Part shown: piece after piece, positions 22,867 through 23,503 of the stretch
Numbering within the stretch: position 1 is the stretch's first letter
Layout: every line of letters starts with the position of its first letter
NCBI GenBank assembly: GCA_937996765.1
Contig: CALKUG010000016.1
Coordinates: 1 to 23,503 of the forward strand
DNA: 23,503 nt
Direction: 5' to 3'
Source of the DNA: an uncultured Ignavibacteria bacterium
GTDB lineage: Bacteria; Bacteroidota; Ignavibacteria; Ignavibacteriales; Ignavibacteriaceae
Position numbers and translations under genes: made by a program
The notes under the pieces: model-generated
The model's input: only the letters and a program-made list of their open reading frames with translations
Databases searched by the model: none
Told to the model about the DNA's origin: nothing

Positions 22867-23503
22867 GTAAATTACGTCCTCCACTCGGTAGGGGCTTAGA
22901 TGCTCTTATCAGACCAAATGGCAATCAGTTAAACCGAAGCAATGAACATTATTCTGAGAACTCATCCTCCAATGAGAACCCATCTGAAGGTATTCACAAA
23001 ATACCGATTTCTTCTATTGACCCGAATCCATTTCAGCCACGAACCGAGTTTGATCAAACTGCTTTAGATGAATTAAAACAATCTATTATTTCAAATGGAC
23101 TCATTCAACCAATAACCGTACGAAAATGGGGAGAGCGTTATCAATTAATTTCCGGTGAACGACGTTGGCGTGCCTTCACTCAAATCGGTTATAGTGAGAT
23201 TCCTGCATACATTATTGAAGTTGCTTCAGATGAATTAATGATTGCTATGGCTCTTATTGAAAATATTCAACGAGAGCGCTTAAACCCCATAGAAGTTGCA
23301 GTTGCTTACAAAAAATTGATGGATGAGTGCAAATTAACTCAAGAAGAGATTTCTGAAAGAGTTGGTAAAGAACGTAGTACTATTGCAAATTCAATAAGAC
23401 TTTTAAAACTACCTCTTCAGATTCAGGAAAGTCTAATAAAAGAAGATATTTCCATGGGGCATGCCAGAGCTCTGGTAAATCTACCTTCTGTAACAGCACA
23501 ACT
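22863..23503 (+). CDS. parB: Chromosome partitioning protein ParB, 3' partial
   Basis: CTP-dependent DNA clamp that loads at parS sites. The frame is open from ATG 22863 to the window end (213 codons visible of a usual 280-300). It begins with the ParA-contact segment RPPLGRGLDALI, then a Ser/Asn-rich linker, the ParB/Srx domain with PFQPR and ISGERRWRA, ENIQRERLNPIE, and a helix-turn-helix in LTQEEISERVGKERSTIANSIRLLKLP. The dimerisation domain is beyond the edge. It is coupled to parA by a four-base overlap. Confidence 0.95.
   Translation, partial: MSKLRPPLGRGLDALIRPNGNQLNRSNEHYSENSSSNENPSEGIHKIPISSIDPNPFQPRTEFDQTALDELKQSIISNGLIQPITVRKWGERYQLISGERRWRAFTQIGYSEIPAYIIEVASDELMIAMALIENIQRERLNPIEVAVAYKKLMDECKLTQEEISERVGKERSTIANSIRLLKLPLQIQESLIKEDISMGHARALVNLPSVTAQ

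Overview
The window is an AT-rich, gene-dense stretch of ordinary chromosome with 25 protein genes, two of them cut by the window edges. Gaps between genes are short (the longest is about 160 bases), and many neighbours overlap by 1 to 20 bases. I see no rRNA, tRNA, CRISPR array, insertion sequence or phage gene. The gene content points to the Bacteroidota/Chlorobiota/Ignavibacteria side of the FCB group. The clues are a cbb3 oxidase with fused CcoN and CcoO, a PorX-type response regulator with a PglZ domain (a marker of type IX secretion), a folP-cdaA pair, a kinase-less PASTA protein and DUF1573 repeats. The exact class is inference; no marker RNA is present.

Region 1 (1-7559, + strand) is one cbb3 oxidase unit: ccoI (5' end missing), ccoS, fused ccoNO, ccoQ-like, ccoP, ccoG, ccoH and a SafE/TauE-like membrane protein. 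Together they encode the high-affinity oxygen reductase and the copper and maturation functions that build it, which suggests a life with microaerobic phases. CcoP carries one haem c site instead of two.

Region 2 (7560-12766, + strand) starts after an 84-base gap holding a 21-base palindrome and carries porX, tsaE, tsaB, a two-repeat DUF1573 lipoprotein, accD and panC. It mixes secretion control, tRNA t6A synthesis, fatty-acid synthesis and pantothenate synthesis, and ends at a strong hairpin shared with the converging nagB.

Region 3 (12775-16874, - strand) reads, in its own direction, POT-family peptide transporter, terminator, NFACT/RqcH-like ribosome rescue protein, nagB. The NFACT start codon lies five bases after the terminator stem.

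Region 4 (17036-23503, + strand) is divergent from region 3: PASTA protein, rpe, nagA, a textbook terminator, then folP, cdaA and a GT2 glycosyltransferase, and finally parA and parB (3' end missing). NagA and NagB together convert GlcNAc-6-phosphate to fructose-6-phosphate, although they lie in separate units on opposite strands.

I did not find a clearly new system. The more interesting points are the palindrome before porX, the hairpin against the NFACT start, the monohaem CcoP, the metal-ligand-like residues in the SafE-like protein, and the co-linear porX-tsaE-tsaB-DUF1573 block.
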